Assembly: GCA_050291245.1 (NCBI GenBank)
Contig: JBNKJP010000022.1
Span: 248,001-312,000, forward strand
Source: Thiodiazotropha sp050291245
GTDB taxonomy: Bacteria > Pseudomonadota > Gammaproteobacteria > Chromatiales > Chromatiaceae
Direction: 5' to 3'
DNA: 64,000 bases
This document shows positions 23,688-33,478 of this stretch, in pieces. Each line of letters opens with the position of its first letter. The stretch's first letter is position 1. Under the pieces are notes generated by a model. That model saw only the letters and a program-made list of their open reading frames with translations, did not search any database and was not told the origin of the DNA. A program made the position numbers and the translations under genes.

Positions 23688-25937
23688 ATGAGCGACCCCA
23701 TCGATCCAAATTTTGAGGGCATCGAACGCGTACCCCTCGACCAGTTCACCGAGAAGGCGTACCTGAACTACTCCATGTACGTGATTCTCGACCGCGCCCT
23801 GCCGAATATCGGTGACGGACTCAAACCGGTTCAGCGTCGCATCGTCTATGCGATGTCGGAGCTGGGTCTTAGCGCTGGCGCCAAATTCAAGAAATCGGCG
23901 CGCACCGTGGGTGATGTGCTGGGTAAGTTCCATCCCCATGGAGACACCGCCTGTTACGAAGCCATGGTATTGATGGCCCAGAGCTTCTCCTATCGCTATC
24001 CGCTCGTCGACGGGCAGGGCAACTGGGGCTCGCCGGATGATCCCAAGTCTTTTGCCGCAATGCGCTATACCGAGTCCCGCCTGACCCCCTATGCGCAGCT
24101 GTTGCTGTCCGAGTTGGGGCAGGGCACGGTCGACTGGGTGCCCAACTTCGACGGTACATTGCGCGAACCCTCGATGCTACCGGCCCGGGTACCCAATGTG
24201 CTGCTCAATGGCACCTCGGGCATCGCTGTGGGTATGGCTACGGACATTCCGCCGCACAACCTGCGTGAGGTCATCCAGGCCTGCATTCATCTGCTGGAAT
24301 CTCCCAAGGCGACCCTGGAAGAGCTGATGATGCACATCCATGGCCCGGACTATCCCACGGAGGCGGAGATCATCACCCCCGCCCATGAATTGACCCGGAT
24401 CTACCAGAGCGGCAACGGATCAGTACGCATGCGTGCCTGTTATGAACGGGAGCAGGGAGATATCATCATCACCGCGCTGCCGCATCAGGTCTCCGGGGCC
24501 AAGGTGCTGGAGCAGATCGCAGCCCAGATGCAGGCCAAGAAGCTGCCCATGGTGGAGGATCTGCGGGACGAATCCGACCATGAAAATCCCACCCGCCTGG
24601 TGATCGTGCCCCGTTCCAACCGGGTCGACGGGGCGCGCTTGATGTCGCACCTGTTCGCCACCACGGATCTGGAGCGCACCTACCGGGTGAACCTGAATCT
24701 GATCGGCATCGACGGTCGGCCCGCGGTCAAGGATCTGCGCACCCTGTTAAAAGAGTGGCTCAGTTTTCGCACTGAAACGGTGCGCCGGCGTCTGCAGTTC
24801 CGGCTCAATCAGGTACTGGACCGGTTGCATATCCTCGAAGGCTTGATGATCGCCTACCTCAATATCGACGAGGTGATCGCGATTATTCGCTACGAAGACG
24901 ATCCCAAGGCGGAGTTGATGCGGCGCTTTTCCCTGAGCGAGACCCAGGCCGAGGCGATTCTCAATCTGCGTCTGCGTAATCTGGCCAAACTGGAGGAGAT
25001 GAAGATCAAGTCCGAACAGGCCGAGTTGGAGAAAGAGCGAAAATCCCTGGAACTCATCCTGGGATCAGAAAAACGCTTGCGCACCCTGATTCGCAAGGAG
25101 CTGCAGGCGGATGCGGACAAGTATGGGGATGCGCGGCGCTCCCCCATCGTCGAGCGACCGGCTGCCGAGGCCCTGGATGAAACCGACCTGGCCCCCAGCG
25201 AATCGGTGACTGTTGTGCTCTCGGAGAAGGGCTGGGTAAGGGCGGCCAAGGGTCACGAAATCGACCCGGCGACCCTCAACTACCGGGCCGGAGACGGGTT
25301 TCTGGCCGCCGCCCGGCTGCGCAGCAACCAGCAGGTGGTCTTTCTCGATTCCAGCGGTCGCAGCTATTCGTTACAGGCCCACACCCTGCCCTCGGCCCGG
25401 GGCCAGGGCGAACCCCTGACCGGTCGTCTCTCGCCGGCGGCCGGTGTCACCTTCTGCGCCGTGCTGGGTGGTGACCCCGGCAGCGAGTACCTGCTCGCCT
25501 CGGATGCGGGTTATGGATTCCGGGTCGGGCTGGCGGACATGCTGGCGAAAAACAAATCGGGCAAGGCGCTGCTCTCCCTGCCCAAAGGGGCTCAGGTGCT
25601 GCCCCCGGTACCCTGCCAGAACGTCGCCACGGACCGGGTCGTAGCGGTCACCAACGAGGGCCGGATGCTGGTATTCCCGGTTGCGGAATTACCGCAACTT
25701 GCACGGGGCAAGGGAAACAAGATCATCAGTATCCCCCCCAAGCGGGTCGCCGATCGGGAGGAATTCATCGCGGCCCTGGCGGTGGTACCCCAAGGGGGCA
25801 GCCTGACCGCCCACGCCGGTAAACGCTATATCGTGCTCAAACCCGCGGATCTGGACTCCTACCAGGGAGAAAGGGGACGCCGGGGCGCCAAGCTGCCCCG
25901 CGGATTTCAACGGGTGGATCGTGTAGAGGTGGATTGA
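23688..25937 (+). CDS. parC: DNA topoisomerase IV subunit A
   Basis: The 749-residue product is the breakage-reunion subunit that decatenates daughter chromosomes with ParE. The winged-helix region shows GDGLKPVQRRIVYAM, HPHGDTACYEAMV and AAMRYTESRLTPYA with the catalytic tyrosine in RYTE. The tower and coiled-coil parts follow, then a C-terminal beta-pinwheel ending in GRRGAKLPRG. Length matches E. coli ParC (752). It has no GyrA box in the C-terminal part that I could see, supporting ParC over GyrA. parE is not in the window. Confidence 0.95.
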   Translation: MSDPIDPNFEGIERVPLDQFTEKAYLNYSMYVILDRALPNIGDGLKPVQRRIVYAMSELGLSAGAKFKKSARTVGDVLGKFHPHGDTACYEAMVLMAQSFSYRYPLVDGQGNWGSPDDPKSFAAMRYTESRLTPYAQLLLSELGQGTVDWVPNFDGTLREPSMLPARVPNVLLNGTSGIAVGMATDIPPHNLREVIQACIHLLESPKATLEELMMHIHGPDYPTEAEIITPAHELTRIYQSGNGSVRMRACYEREQGDIIITALPHQVSGAKVLEQIAAQMQAKKLPMVEDLRDESDHENPTRLVIVPRSNRVDGARLMSHLFATTDLERTYRVNLNLIGIDGRPAVKDLRTLLKEWLSFRTETVRRRLQFRLNQVLDRLHILEGLMIAYLNIDEVIAIIRYEDDPKAELMRRFSLSETQAEAILNLRLRNLAKLEEMKIKSEQAELEKERKSLELILGSEKRLRTLIRKELQADADKYGDARRSPIVERPAAEALDETDLAPSESVTVVLSEKGWVRAAKGHEIDPATLNYRAGDGFLAAARLRSNQQVVFLDSSGRSYSLQAHTLPSARGQGEPLTGRLSPAAGVTFCAVLGGDPGSEYLLASDAGYGFRVGLADMLAKNKSGKALLSLPKGAQVLPPVPCQNVATDRVVAVTNEGRMLVFPVAELPQLARGKGNKIISIPPKRVADREEFIAALAVVPQGGSLTAHAGKRYIVLKPADLDSYQGERGRRGAKLPRGFQRVDRVEVD

Positions 25938-26118
25938 TAATATTATAACGTTATGATTATAAACGAGTATTATGCACTGTGAGCGGGAACTTACAGCACC
26001 TGACGGGGGCAATGCCGTGGTCTATGATCACGAACGTGGAGACTTGGCCTTTTCGTCGTTATAATGGATCGTTTATAGTCGAACAACGATGGCTAGGGTC
26101 ATCGTTGCGATGAACCCG

Positions 26119-26203
<85 letters not shown>

Positions 26204-26295
26204 ATCCTCTGTCGGCCGTAAACGGGCGGACGACAGAACATTCCAGTTTTTATTTGTGATATTTAGTGACAGGACCGACTGTCAGGAGAAGAACC

Positions 26296-27582
26296 ATGCA
26301 AGTTTCGGTGGAAACGGGAGAAGGGCTGCAGCGGCGAATGACCGTTGAGTTGCCTGCTGAGCAGATCGATGCGGAAGTGACCAAGCGCCTCAAACAGATC
26401 GGTCGTACCGCAAGATTGGATGGCTTTCGTCCCGGTAAGGTGCCCATGAAACTGCTGCGCCGCAATTATGGCGGACAGGTGCTTCAGGAGGTCTACGGTC
26501 AGCTGATTGAAACCAGTTATCAACAGGCTATCCAGCAGGAGAATCTGAAACCGGCCGGCATGCCCAAGATCGAACCCGCCAATTCCGGGGATGAGGGGCG
26601 TTTCAGCTATATTGCAACCGTTGAAGTCATGCCGGAAATCGCTCTGGCTAAATTGGAAGGCGAAGTCAAGCGTCCGATTGCCGAGATTACCGACGAAGAT
26701 CTGGACGAGATGCTGCTCAAGTTACGCAAACAACGGGCAACCTGGAACAGTGTCGATCGCGCCGCGCAGGATGGCGATCAGGTCAAAATCAGTTTTAAAG
26801 GCCTGATCGATGGCGAGGCGTTCGAAGGCGGAAGTGCCGAAAACGTGGATCTGGTGCTCGGTTCCGGCCGAATGATCGAAGGCTTCGAATCCGGTCTGAT
26901 CGGCATGCTGAAAACCGACAAACGCAGCATCGACCTGAAATTCCCTGAGGATTACCGGGTGGAAGAACTGGCGGGTAAGCCGGTAACGTTCGAGGTGGAG
27001 GTCAGTGAGGTTACCGAGCAGGTTCTGCCGGAGGTTGATGATGCCTTTGCCAAGGAGTTTGGTGCGGAAGAGGGCGTTGACAAGCTCAAATCCGATATTC
27101 GTGAGAATATGCAGCGGGAACTCGAGCAGCGGATCCAGGCCCGGGTGAAACAGCAGGCGATGGACCTGATCGTCGAACAGCACGAGATCGATATTCCCAC
27201 GGCATTGGTGGACGAGGAGATCGAAGCCCTGCGCAAACAGGCCCGCCAGCAACTGGGACAGGGTGCCGGGACCTTTGAGCTGCCCCGTGATATGTTTGAA
27301 GAGCAGGCGAAACGACGGGTCACCCTTGGATTGGTAATTGGTGAAATCGTTAAACAGAATGACCTGCAGGTCGATAACGATAGAGTACGCAAGAAGATTG
27401 AAGAGTATGCCGCCAGTTACGAAAAACCGGAAGAGGTGGTCAACTACTACTACAGCAACGAGCAGCAACTGGCGGCAGTGGGCAATGTGGTGCTGGAGGA
27501 TCAAGTGGTCGACTGGGTGTTGGATCAGGTCAACGTCGTTGATGAGACCAGCAGTTTTGCCGCATTAACCGAACAAGGCTAA
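26296..27582 (+). CDS. tig: Trigger factor
   Basis: The ATG at 26296 follows AGGAGAAG and gives 428 residues. The ribosome-binding domain opens MQVSVETGEGLQRRM and has the GFRPGKVP loop that docks on ribosomal protein L23. The FKBP-type prolyl isomerase domain follows at about residues 150-240 (VKISFKGLIDGEAFEGG), then the helical C-terminal arms. It folds nascent proteins on the ribosome. It heads the tig-clpP-clpX block, common in proteobacteria. Confidence 0.97.
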   Translation: MQVSVETGEGLQRRMTVELPAEQIDAEVTKRLKQIGRTARLDGFRPGKVPMKLLRRNYGGQVLQEVYGQLIETSYQQAIQQENLKPAGMPKIEPANSGDEGRFSYIATVEVMPEIALAKLEGEVKRPIAEITDEDLDEMLLKLRKQRATWNSVDRAAQDGDQVKISFKGLIDGEAFEGGSAENVDLVLGSGRMIEGFESGLIGMLKTDKRSIDLKFPEDYRVEELAGKPVTFEVEVSEVTEQVLPEVDDAFAKEFGAEEGVDKLKSDIRENMQRELEQRIQARVKQQAMDLIVEQHEIDIPTALVDEEIEALRKQARQQLGQGAGTFELPRDMFEEQAKRRVTLGLVIGEIVKQNDLQVDNDRVRKKIEEYAASYEKPEEVVNYYYSNEQQLAAVGNVVLEDQVVDWVLDQVNVVDETSSFAALTEQG

Positions 27583-27600
27583 CCCAAGGAACCTTGAACT

Positions 27601-28239
27601 ATGATTGATACAGTCTCTGGACTGCCGGATGCGAAGAATCTCGGATTGGTCCCGATCGTAATTGAACAGACCGCCCGCGGGGAGCGTTCATTTGACATCT
27701 ACTCCCGCCTGCTCAAGGAACGGGTGATTTTTCTCGTCGGACCGGTCGAGGATCACATGGCCAACCTGGTGGTGGCTCAGTTGCTGTTCCTGGAATCGGA
27801 GAATCCGGACAAGGATATCCACCTCTACATCAATTCACCCGGAGGCGCGGTGACTGCCGGTATGTCGATCTATGACACCATGCAGTTTATCAAACCGGAT
27901 GTCAGCACCATGTGCATTGGTCAGGCGGCGAGCATGGGCGCGTTGCTGTTGACCGGTGGCGCAAAAGGCAAGCGCTACTGCCTGCCGAACTCCCGTATGA
28001 TGATCCATCAGCCGTTGGGGGGATTTCAGGGCCAGGCCACGGATATCGAGATTCATGCCAAAGAGATTCTTTTGTTGCGTGAACGACTCAATACCATCTT
28101 GGCGGAACATACCGGGCAGAGTCTGGAGAAGATCGCCGTCGATACCGAACGCGACAACTTCATGGGTGGCCAGGCGGCCGTAGAGTATGGCCTGATCGAT
28201 TCCGTTCTCGCTTCTCGGGTTGGGATCGAGACGAAATAA
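27601..28239 (+). CDS. clpP: ClpP protease subunit
   Basis: The 212-residue serine protease forms the double-ring proteolytic core used with ClpX. The catalytic serine lies in GQAASMGALLLTGG, the histidine in RMMIHQPLGG and the aspartate in TERDNFM. The N-terminus carries the propeptide and axial loop region (VIEQTARGERSFDIYSRLL). It sits 18 bases after tig. Confidence 0.98.
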   Translation: MIDTVSGLPDAKNLGLVPIVIEQTARGERSFDIYSRLLKERVIFLVGPVEDHMANLVVAQLLFLESENPDKDIHLYINSPGGAVTAGMSIYDTMQFIKPDVSTMCIGQAASMGALLLTGGAKGKRYCLPNSRMMIHQPLGGFQGQATDIEIHAKEILLLRERLNTILAEHTGQSLEKIAVDTERDNFMGGQAAVEYGLIDSVLASRVGIETK

Positions 28240-28380
28240 CCCGCTGTGTCGGGTGGTTTTGGCGTGACGGCAGGGGCCTGTACTCAGATCAGGTTTTTGT
28301 CAGTCTATCCTTGCCATCCCGATGCAGATGGATATGATTGAACTAGAAGCAGATTAAATTCGGCTTGTAAGGAGTGAACT

Positions 28381-29655
28381 ATGGGCAGTGACAAGAGCGG
28401 AAAAGGCGACGACGGCAAGCTGTTGTATTGCTCCTTTTGCGGCAAAAGCCAGCACGAGGTGCGCAAGCTGATCGCCGGTCCCTCCGTCTTCATCTGCGAT
28501 GAGTGCGTTGAACTCTGCAACGACATTATCCGGGAGGAAATGCAGGAGCCCGGTGAGGAGAGCATCAACAAGCTGCCCAAGCCGCACGAGATAAAAAAGA
28601 CCCTGGATCAGTACGTTATCGGGCAACAACGGGCCAAGAAGGTACTCTCTGTCGCGGTCTATAACCACTATAAGCGGCTCGATGCCATCGGCAAGGAAAA
28701 TGAGGTCGAACTGGCCAAATCGAACATCCTGCTGATCGGCCCCACCGGTTCGGGTAAGACCCTGTTGGCCGAAACCTTGGCCAGGATGCTGAATGTGCCG
28801 TTCACCATTGCCGACGCGACCACCCTGACCGAGGCGGGGTATGTCGGTGAGGACGTGGAAAACATCATTCAGAAGCTTCTGCAGAAGTGTGATTACGATG
28901 TGGAGAAGGCCCAGACCGGTATCGTCTACATCGACGAAATCGACAAGATCTCCCGCAAGTCCGACAATCCTTCGATCACCCGCGACGTTTCGGGTGAAGG
29001 TGTGCAGCAGGCGCTGCTGAAACTGATCGAGGGCACCGTGGCTTCGGTGCCGCCCCAGGGGGGACGCAAACATCCCCAGCAGGAGTTCCTGCAGGTCAAC
29101 ACCTCGAACATCCTGTTCATCGTCGGCGGTGCTTTCGCCGGGTTGGAGAAGGTCATCAAGGATCGCTCCGAAAAGGGCGGCATCGGCTTCTCCGCGGAGG
29201 TCAAGAGCAAGGATGATTCCCGTTCCGTGGGTGACATTATCGTCGATGTCGAGCCGGAGGATCTGATCAAATACGGGCTGATTCCGGAGTTCGTCGGCCG
29301 CCTGCCGGTGGTTGCCACCTTGCAGGAGCTGGATGAGGACTCCCTGGTCCAGATCCTCACCGAGCCGAAAAACGCCCTCACCAAGCAGTACTCCCGGCTT
29401 TTCGAAATGGAAGGCTGTGAGCTCGAAATCCGTGAGGATGCCCTGCGGGCGATTGCGCGCAAGGCGATGGCACGGAAAACCGGCGCCCGGGGACTTCGCA
29501 CCATTCTAGAGCAGGTTCTGCTGGATACCATGTACGACCTGCCGTCTATGGATGAAGTCGCCAAGGTGGTTGTGGACGAAGGCGTTATCGCGGGAGAGTC
29601 CGAGCCTCTGATGATCTATGAGAACAGCGACAAGCAGATCGCTGCATCTGATTGA
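28381..29655 (+). CDS. clpX: ClpX AAA+ unfoldase
   Basis: The 424-residue ATPase feeds tagged proteins to ClpP. The N-terminal zinc domain has CSFCGKS and CDECVELC. The Walker A box is GPTGSGKTLL, Walker B IVYIDEIDKI, and the ClpP-docking loop contains the tripeptide IGF in KGGIGFSAEV. It ends in ESEPLMIYEN, and a terminator follows within 60 bases. It lies 141 bases after clpP and may have its own promoter. Confidence 0.98.
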   Translation: MGSDKSGKGDDGKLLYCSFCGKSQHEVRKLIAGPSVFICDECVELCNDIIREEMQEPGEESINKLPKPHEIKKTLDQYVIGQQRAKKVLSVAVYNHYKRLDAIGKENEVELAKSNILLIGPTGSGKTLLAETLARMLNVPFTIADATTLTEAGYVGEDVENIIQKLLQKCDYDVEKAQTGIVYIDEIDKISRKSDNPSITRDVSGEGVQQALLKLIEGTVASVPPQGGRKHPQQEFLQVNTSNILFIVGGAFAGLEKVIKDRSEKGGIGFSAEVKSKDDSRSVGDIIVDVEPEDLIKYGLIPEFVGRLPVVATLQELDEDSLVQILTEPKNALTKQYSRLFEMEGCELEIREDALRAIARKAMARKTGARGLRTILEQVLLDTMYDLPSMDEVAKVVVDEGVIAGESEPLMIYENSDKQIAASD

Positions 29656-29688
29656 TATTCAAGCTAAACTTTCGTTTTTCTACATCGT

Positions 29689-29720
29689 CAGCTCGGGTAT
29701 TTACCCGAGCTGTTTTCGTT
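29689..29720 (+). terminator. Intrinsic terminator after clpX
   Basis: CAGCTCGGGTA (29689-29699) and TACCCGAGCTG (29702-29712) are perfectly complementary and are followed by TTTTCGTTT. It ends the tig-clpP-clpX transcript before the lon promoter region. Confidence 0.88.
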
Positions 29721-29964
29721 TATCGCCAAGCACTCGATTCTGCTTGACCCCTCTCTACCCCTGATCTCTGTGGCTATTGCATCAGAAACCTGAAGCGATA
29801 GTCAGGCATGATTATTGTATGTCAGTATTCGGTAGAGAACCGCGTAGTGTAACCTGTTGATCTGTGAGAACGGGATGTCAAACGGGTGACACTGTGATGG
29901 GCTGTTTGCGTCAAATTGTCGGTTCCTGATCGCTTGCTTTTTCATGATTGACGTTATCGATAGA

Positions 29965-29991
29965 CTTGAAACATTGGGTGACAGGCCATAT
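29965..29991 (+). promoter_or_regulatory. Candidate sigma-32 (heat-shock) promoter for lon
   Basis: CTTGAAA (29965-29971) matches the sigma-32 -35 box exactly. Twelve bases on, GGCCATAT (29984-29991) matches the -10 consensus CCCCATNT at the CCAT core. It lies about 180 bases before the lon start. Lon is a classic heat-shock gene in gammaproteobacteria. Confidence 0.5.
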
Positions 29992-30168
29992 ATGTAATCT
30001 ATTGATCAACGACACTCGCGGATCGCAAGGGATAAGGCGCCCTGAGTTTAGGGGGCGCACGCCAATTGGCTGCACCGTCCCGCACAATCGTTTCTTAGTA
30101 CCGACGCGGTCTCATCATCGATAGAAGTTATTACCGGGCAGAGACACTGCTCAACGAGGATATTTAGA

Positions 30169-32613
30169 ATGGGTCAAGAACACACAGAAACCAGTTCGAT
30201 CAGAGATCAGAGTAATGTGGTTCCGGTCTTGCCATTGCGTGATGTGGTGGTCTATCCGCATATGGTGATTCCCCTGTTCGTCGGTCGCGATAAATCCATC
30301 CAGGCCCTGGATGCGGCGATGCAGAGCAACAAGCAGATTCTCCTGGCGGCGCAAAAGAGCGCGGATGTGGATGATCCGGATGTGAGTGATATGTACGCCA
30401 TCGGCACCCTGGCGAATATCCTGCAGCTGCTGAAACTGCCCGACGGCACCGTCAAGGTGCTCGTGGAGGGTGGGGAACGGGCCCGTATCATCGAATTCAT
30501 TGACACCGATGAGTATTTCACGGCACGTCTCGAAAGTCTGACAGACAACCTCGATCTGGCCGGTCGCGAAACCGAGGTGCTGATGCGCTCCGCAACCAAC
30601 CTGTTCGATCAGTATGTCAAGCTGAACAAGAAGGTCCCTCCGGAAGTGCTCACTTCATTGTCGAGTATCGATGATCCCAGTCGCCTGGCCGATACCATCG
30701 CGGCACACATGTCCCTCAAGCTGGAAGAGAAACAGCATGTGCTGGAGATGCCCAATGTCCGTGAGCGTCTCGAACACCTGATGGGCTTGATGGAAGGCGA
30801 GAATGACATTCTGCAAATGGAGAAACGGATTCGCGGCCGGGTCAAACGCCAGATGGAGAAGAACCAGCGCGAGTACTATCTCAATGAGCAGATGAAGGCG
30901 ATCCAGAAAGAGTTGGGTGAGATGGATGATGCACCGAACGAAATCGAGGATCTGACCAAAAAAATAGAAACGGTCGGCATGACCAAAGAGGCCAAGGACA
31001 AGGCCAACAACGAACTGAACAAACTCAAGTTGATGTCCCCCATGTCGGCGGAAGCCACGGTGGTGCGCAACTACATCGATACCCTGGTGGGGTTGCCCTG
31101 GAAAAAGCGCACCAAGATCCGCAACGACATTGGTGGTGCCAATCAGGTGCTGGACGAAGATCACTACGGTCTGGAGAAGGTCAAGGAACGTATCCTGGAA
31201 TACCTTGCGGTACAACAGCGGGTGCGCAAACTCAAGGGGCCTATTCTCTGCCTGGTCGGCCCCCCTGGCGTGGGCAAGACCTCATTGGGTCAGTCCATCG
31301 CACGTGCCACCAATCGTAAGTTCACCCGCATGGCCCTGGGCGGGGTCCGCGACGAGGCGGAGATCCGAGGCCATCGCCGAACCTATATCGGTGCGCTGCC
31401 GGGCAAGATCATCAATAACCTGAGCAAGGTGAAAACCCGTAATCCGCTGTTCCTGCTCGATGAGATCGACAAGATGGCGATGGATTTTCGCGGTGATCCT
31501 GCTTCGGCACTGTTGGAGGTATTGGACCCTGAACAGAACCATACCTTCAACGATCATTACCTCGAGGTAGACTTCGATCTCTCCGAGGTGATGTTTGTCG
31601 CCACCGCGAATACCCTGAATATTCCTCCGGCCCTGCTGGATCGTATGGAGGTGATCCGTCTTTCGGGCTACACCGAAGACGAAAAGGTGAATATCGCCCA
31701 GCGCTACCTGGTGCCGAAGCAGATGGAGAACAACGGCCTGAAGCCCGAGGAGCTGATCATTCGCGAGGAAGCGATACGCGACATTGTGCGCTATTACACC
31801 CGGGAGGCCGGAGTGCGCAATCTGGAGCGTGAGATCGCCAAAATCTGCCGCAAGGTGGTGAAAGAGATCCTGTTGAAGAAGACCACCAACAAGGTGACCC
31901 TCACCGCCAAACGGTTGGAGGACTACCTGGGCGTGCGGCGCTTCCGCTACGGCCGGGCCGATGAACACGATCAGGTCGGTCAGGTTACGGGTCTGGCCTG
32001 GACCGAGGTGGGCGGTGAGTTGCTGCGAATCGAGGCGGCGCTGATGCCCGGCAAGGGCCGTTTGAGCCATACCGGACAGCTCGGCGAGGTGATGCAGGAG
32101 TCGATTCAGGCGGCCATGACCGTGGTCAGAAGCCGTGCGGATTCGTTGGCCCTGGAAGAGGATTTTTATCAGAAATTCGACGCGCACATCCATGTGCCGG
32201 AGGGTGCGACGCCAAAAGACGGCCCGAGCGCGGGTGTGGGTATGTGCACCTGTCTGGTGTCCGCGTTGACCAAGATCCCGGTTCGTGCGGATGTGGCGAT
32301 GACCGGTGAGATCACCCTGCGCGGTGAGGTATTGCCGATTGGCGGCCTGAAAGAGAAGTTGTTGGCAGCCCACCGGGGAGGTATCGCTACCGTCATCATA
32401 CCGGAAGAAAACGAGCGGGATCTGGTGGATATTCCGAAGAATATCAAACAGAATCTCGACATCCGCCCGGTTCGCTGGATCGATGAGGTATTGCAGATCG
32501 CGTTAACCGAGATGCCGCAACCGAAGGAGGGTGCGAAGGCCGTATCCACCGCGCCACGCAAATCGGGCAAAAAGCGTCCTGCTGATGACAATAAGAAATC
32601 CGGCGTGCATTGA
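30169..32613 (+). CDS. lon: ATP-dependent protease Lon
   Basis: The 814-residue product has the N-terminal substrate domain (VLPLRDVVVYPHMVIPLFVGR), the AAA+ module with Walker A GPPGVGKTSL and FLLDEIDKM, and the protease domain with the catalytic serine in DGPSAGVGM and lysine in GGLKEKLLAA. A Lys-rich tail (SGKKRPADDNKK) follows. It degrades misfolded and regulatory proteins. It follows clpX and precedes the HU gene, the usual order in the group. Confidence 0.98.
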   Translation: MGQEHTETSSIRDQSNVVPVLPLRDVVVYPHMVIPLFVGRDKSIQALDAAMQSNKQILLAAQKSADVDDPDVSDMYAIGTLANILQLLKLPDGTVKVLVEGGERARIIEFIDTDEYFTARLESLTDNLDLAGRETEVLMRSATNLFDQYVKLNKKVPPEVLTSLSSIDDPSRLADTIAAHMSLKLEEKQHVLEMPNVRERLEHLMGLMEGENDILQMEKRIRGRVKRQMEKNQREYYLNEQMKAIQKELGEMDDAPNEIEDLTKKIETVGMTKEAKDKANNELNKLKLMSPMSAEATVVRNYIDTLVGLPWKKRTKIRNDIGGANQVLDEDHYGLEKVKERILEYLAVQQRVRKLKGPILCLVGPPGVGKTSLGQSIARATNRKFTRMALGGVRDEAEIRGHRRTYIGALPGKIINNLSKVKTRNPLFLLDEIDKMAMDFRGDPASALLEVLDPEQNHTFNDHYLEVDFDLSEVMFVATANTLNIPPALLDRMEVIRLSGYTEDEKVNIAQRYLVPKQMENNGLKPEELIIREEAIRDIVRYYTREAGVRNLEREIAKICRKVVKEILLKKTTNKVTLTAKRLEDYLGVRRFRYGRADEHDQVGQVTGLAWTEVGGELLRIEAALMPGKGRLSHTGQLGEVMQESIQAAMTVVRSRADSLALEEDFYQKFDAHIHVPEGATPKDGPSAGVGMCTCLVSALTKIPVRADVAMTGEITLRGEVLPIGGLKEKLLAAHRGGIATVIIPEENERDLVDIPKNIKQNLDIRPVRWIDEVLQIALTEMPQPKEGAKAVSTAPRKSGKKRPADDNKKSGVH

Positions 32614-32956
32614 TTTCATCGTAAGTCGATGAATTGTCAGCAGTGAGTCCCATCATTCGCGATGAATAGACAGGTGTGCGAACGATGGGTTCTCGGCTTT
32701 CCGGATGCTGGGTAATCGAAACGCTTTTCAATCAACTGCGAATGTCATTCGTGTGACGAACTCCGCGACCTGGAGTTTATGACGATTGTTTGCATAATTC
32801 TGGCGGATTTTGCAGGCCCTGTGCACGGTACGTTGCTTGACAGGGTGTATGGCAGTCGGTATAAATTCTGGCGTTTCGGGCCCCGAGTGGGCCATAACAC
32901 ACAAATTATCTGGGGGGGTTGTGACCCGCCCGAACCACAACAGGGGAATTTGATTA
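32614..32956. other. Intergenic region between lon and the HU gene
   Basis: It contains the consensus promoter listed separately. The first 200 bases show no gene or terminator that I can support. Confidence 0.45.
32837..32865 (+). promoter_or_regulatory. Sigma-70 promoter of the HU gene
   Basis: A perfect TTGACA (32837-32842) and a near-perfect TATAAA (32860-32865) are spaced by 17 bases, about 90 bases before the HU start. It probably also transcribes the two downstream tRNA genes. Confidence 0.8.
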
Positions 32957-33229
32957 ATGAATAAGGCCGAACTAATTGAGGCAATGGCGGAATCCGCGGA
33001 CATTTCCAAAGCCGCAGCCGCGCGGGCGCTTGATGGAATGGTGAATGCAGTCACGGAAGTGATGAAGGCGGGAGACACGCTTTCTCTGGTAGGATTTGGC
33101 ACTTTTTCCGTGAAAGAGCGCGCTGCCCGTGAAGGTCGCAATCCTCAGACCGGCGAAACCATCAAAATCAAGGCTTCCAAAATCCCGTCATTTAAAGCTG
33201 GTAAAGCTTTGAAGGATGCAATAAACTAG
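32957..33229 (+). CDS. hupB: DNA-binding protein HU (beta type)
   Basis: The 90-residue nucleoid protein opens MNKAELIEAMAESADISKAA and has the flexible arm motif GRNPQTGETIKIKASK, ending in FKAGKALKDAIN. It bends and compacts DNA as a dimer. The position after lon matches hupB of E. coli. The tRNA genes follow 11 bases after its stop. Confidence 0.96.
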   Translation: MNKAELIEAMAESADISKAAAARALDGMVNAVTEVMKAGDTLSLVGFGTFSVKERAAREGRNPQTGETIKIKASKIPSFKAGKALKDAIN

Positions 33230-33240
33230 CGCGCCTTCCG

Positions 33241-33316
33241 GGGTGCTTAGCTCAGCTGGGAGAGCATCGCCCTTACAAGGCGAGGGTCGCAGGTTCGATC
33301 CCTGCAGCACCCACCA
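33241..33316 (+). tRNA. tRNA-Val (UAC anticodon)
   Basis: GGGTGCT pairs with AGCACCC, followed by ACCA. The anticodon loop CCTTACAAG gives TAC at 33274-33276. TTCGATCCC marks the T loop. It begins 11 bases after hupB. Confidence 0.96.
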
Positions 33317-33319
33317 AAT

Positions 33320-33396
33320 GGAGCGGTAGTTCAGTTGGTTAGAATACCGGCCTGTCACGCCGGGGGTCGCGGGTTCGAGTCCCGTCCGCTCCGCCA
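33320..33396 (+). tRNA. tRNA-Asp (GUC anticodon)
   Basis: GGAGCGG pairs with CCGCTCC, followed by GCCA. The anticodon loop CCTGTCACG gives GTC at 33354-33356. It is three bases downstream of tRNA-Val, so the two are cotranscribed. Confidence 0.96.
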
Positions 33397-33401
33397 ATTG
33401 C

Positions 33402-33439
33402 ACAAAAACGGGGTATCTGATCAGATACCCCGTTTTTGT
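33402..33439. terminator. Bidirectional terminator after the tRNA pair (38-base perfect palindrome)
   Basis: The two 19-base arms (33402-33420 and 33421-33439) are perfectly complementary, with core GGGGTATCTGATCAGATACC and A5/T5 flanks. As RNA it forms a GC-rich hairpin followed by TTTTTG. It ends the hupB-tRNA transcript 40 bases before ppiD. Confidence 0.9.
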
Positions 33440-33478
33440 TTGTACAGCCGTCTGCCAAATTAGGAACGAATCTGCGTC

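Larger units (their letters stand above)
29656..30168. other. Long intergenic region between clpX and lon
   Basis: This 513-base stretch contains the clpX terminator and a heat-shock-type promoter candidate, listed separately. The middle part shows no coding frame or other element that I can support. Confidence 0.5.

Noticed and set aside
26040..26066. TATAAT hexamer before tRNA-Leu as a promoter
   Set aside because: The hexamer at 26060-26065 is perfect, but no -35 box lies at a proper distance.
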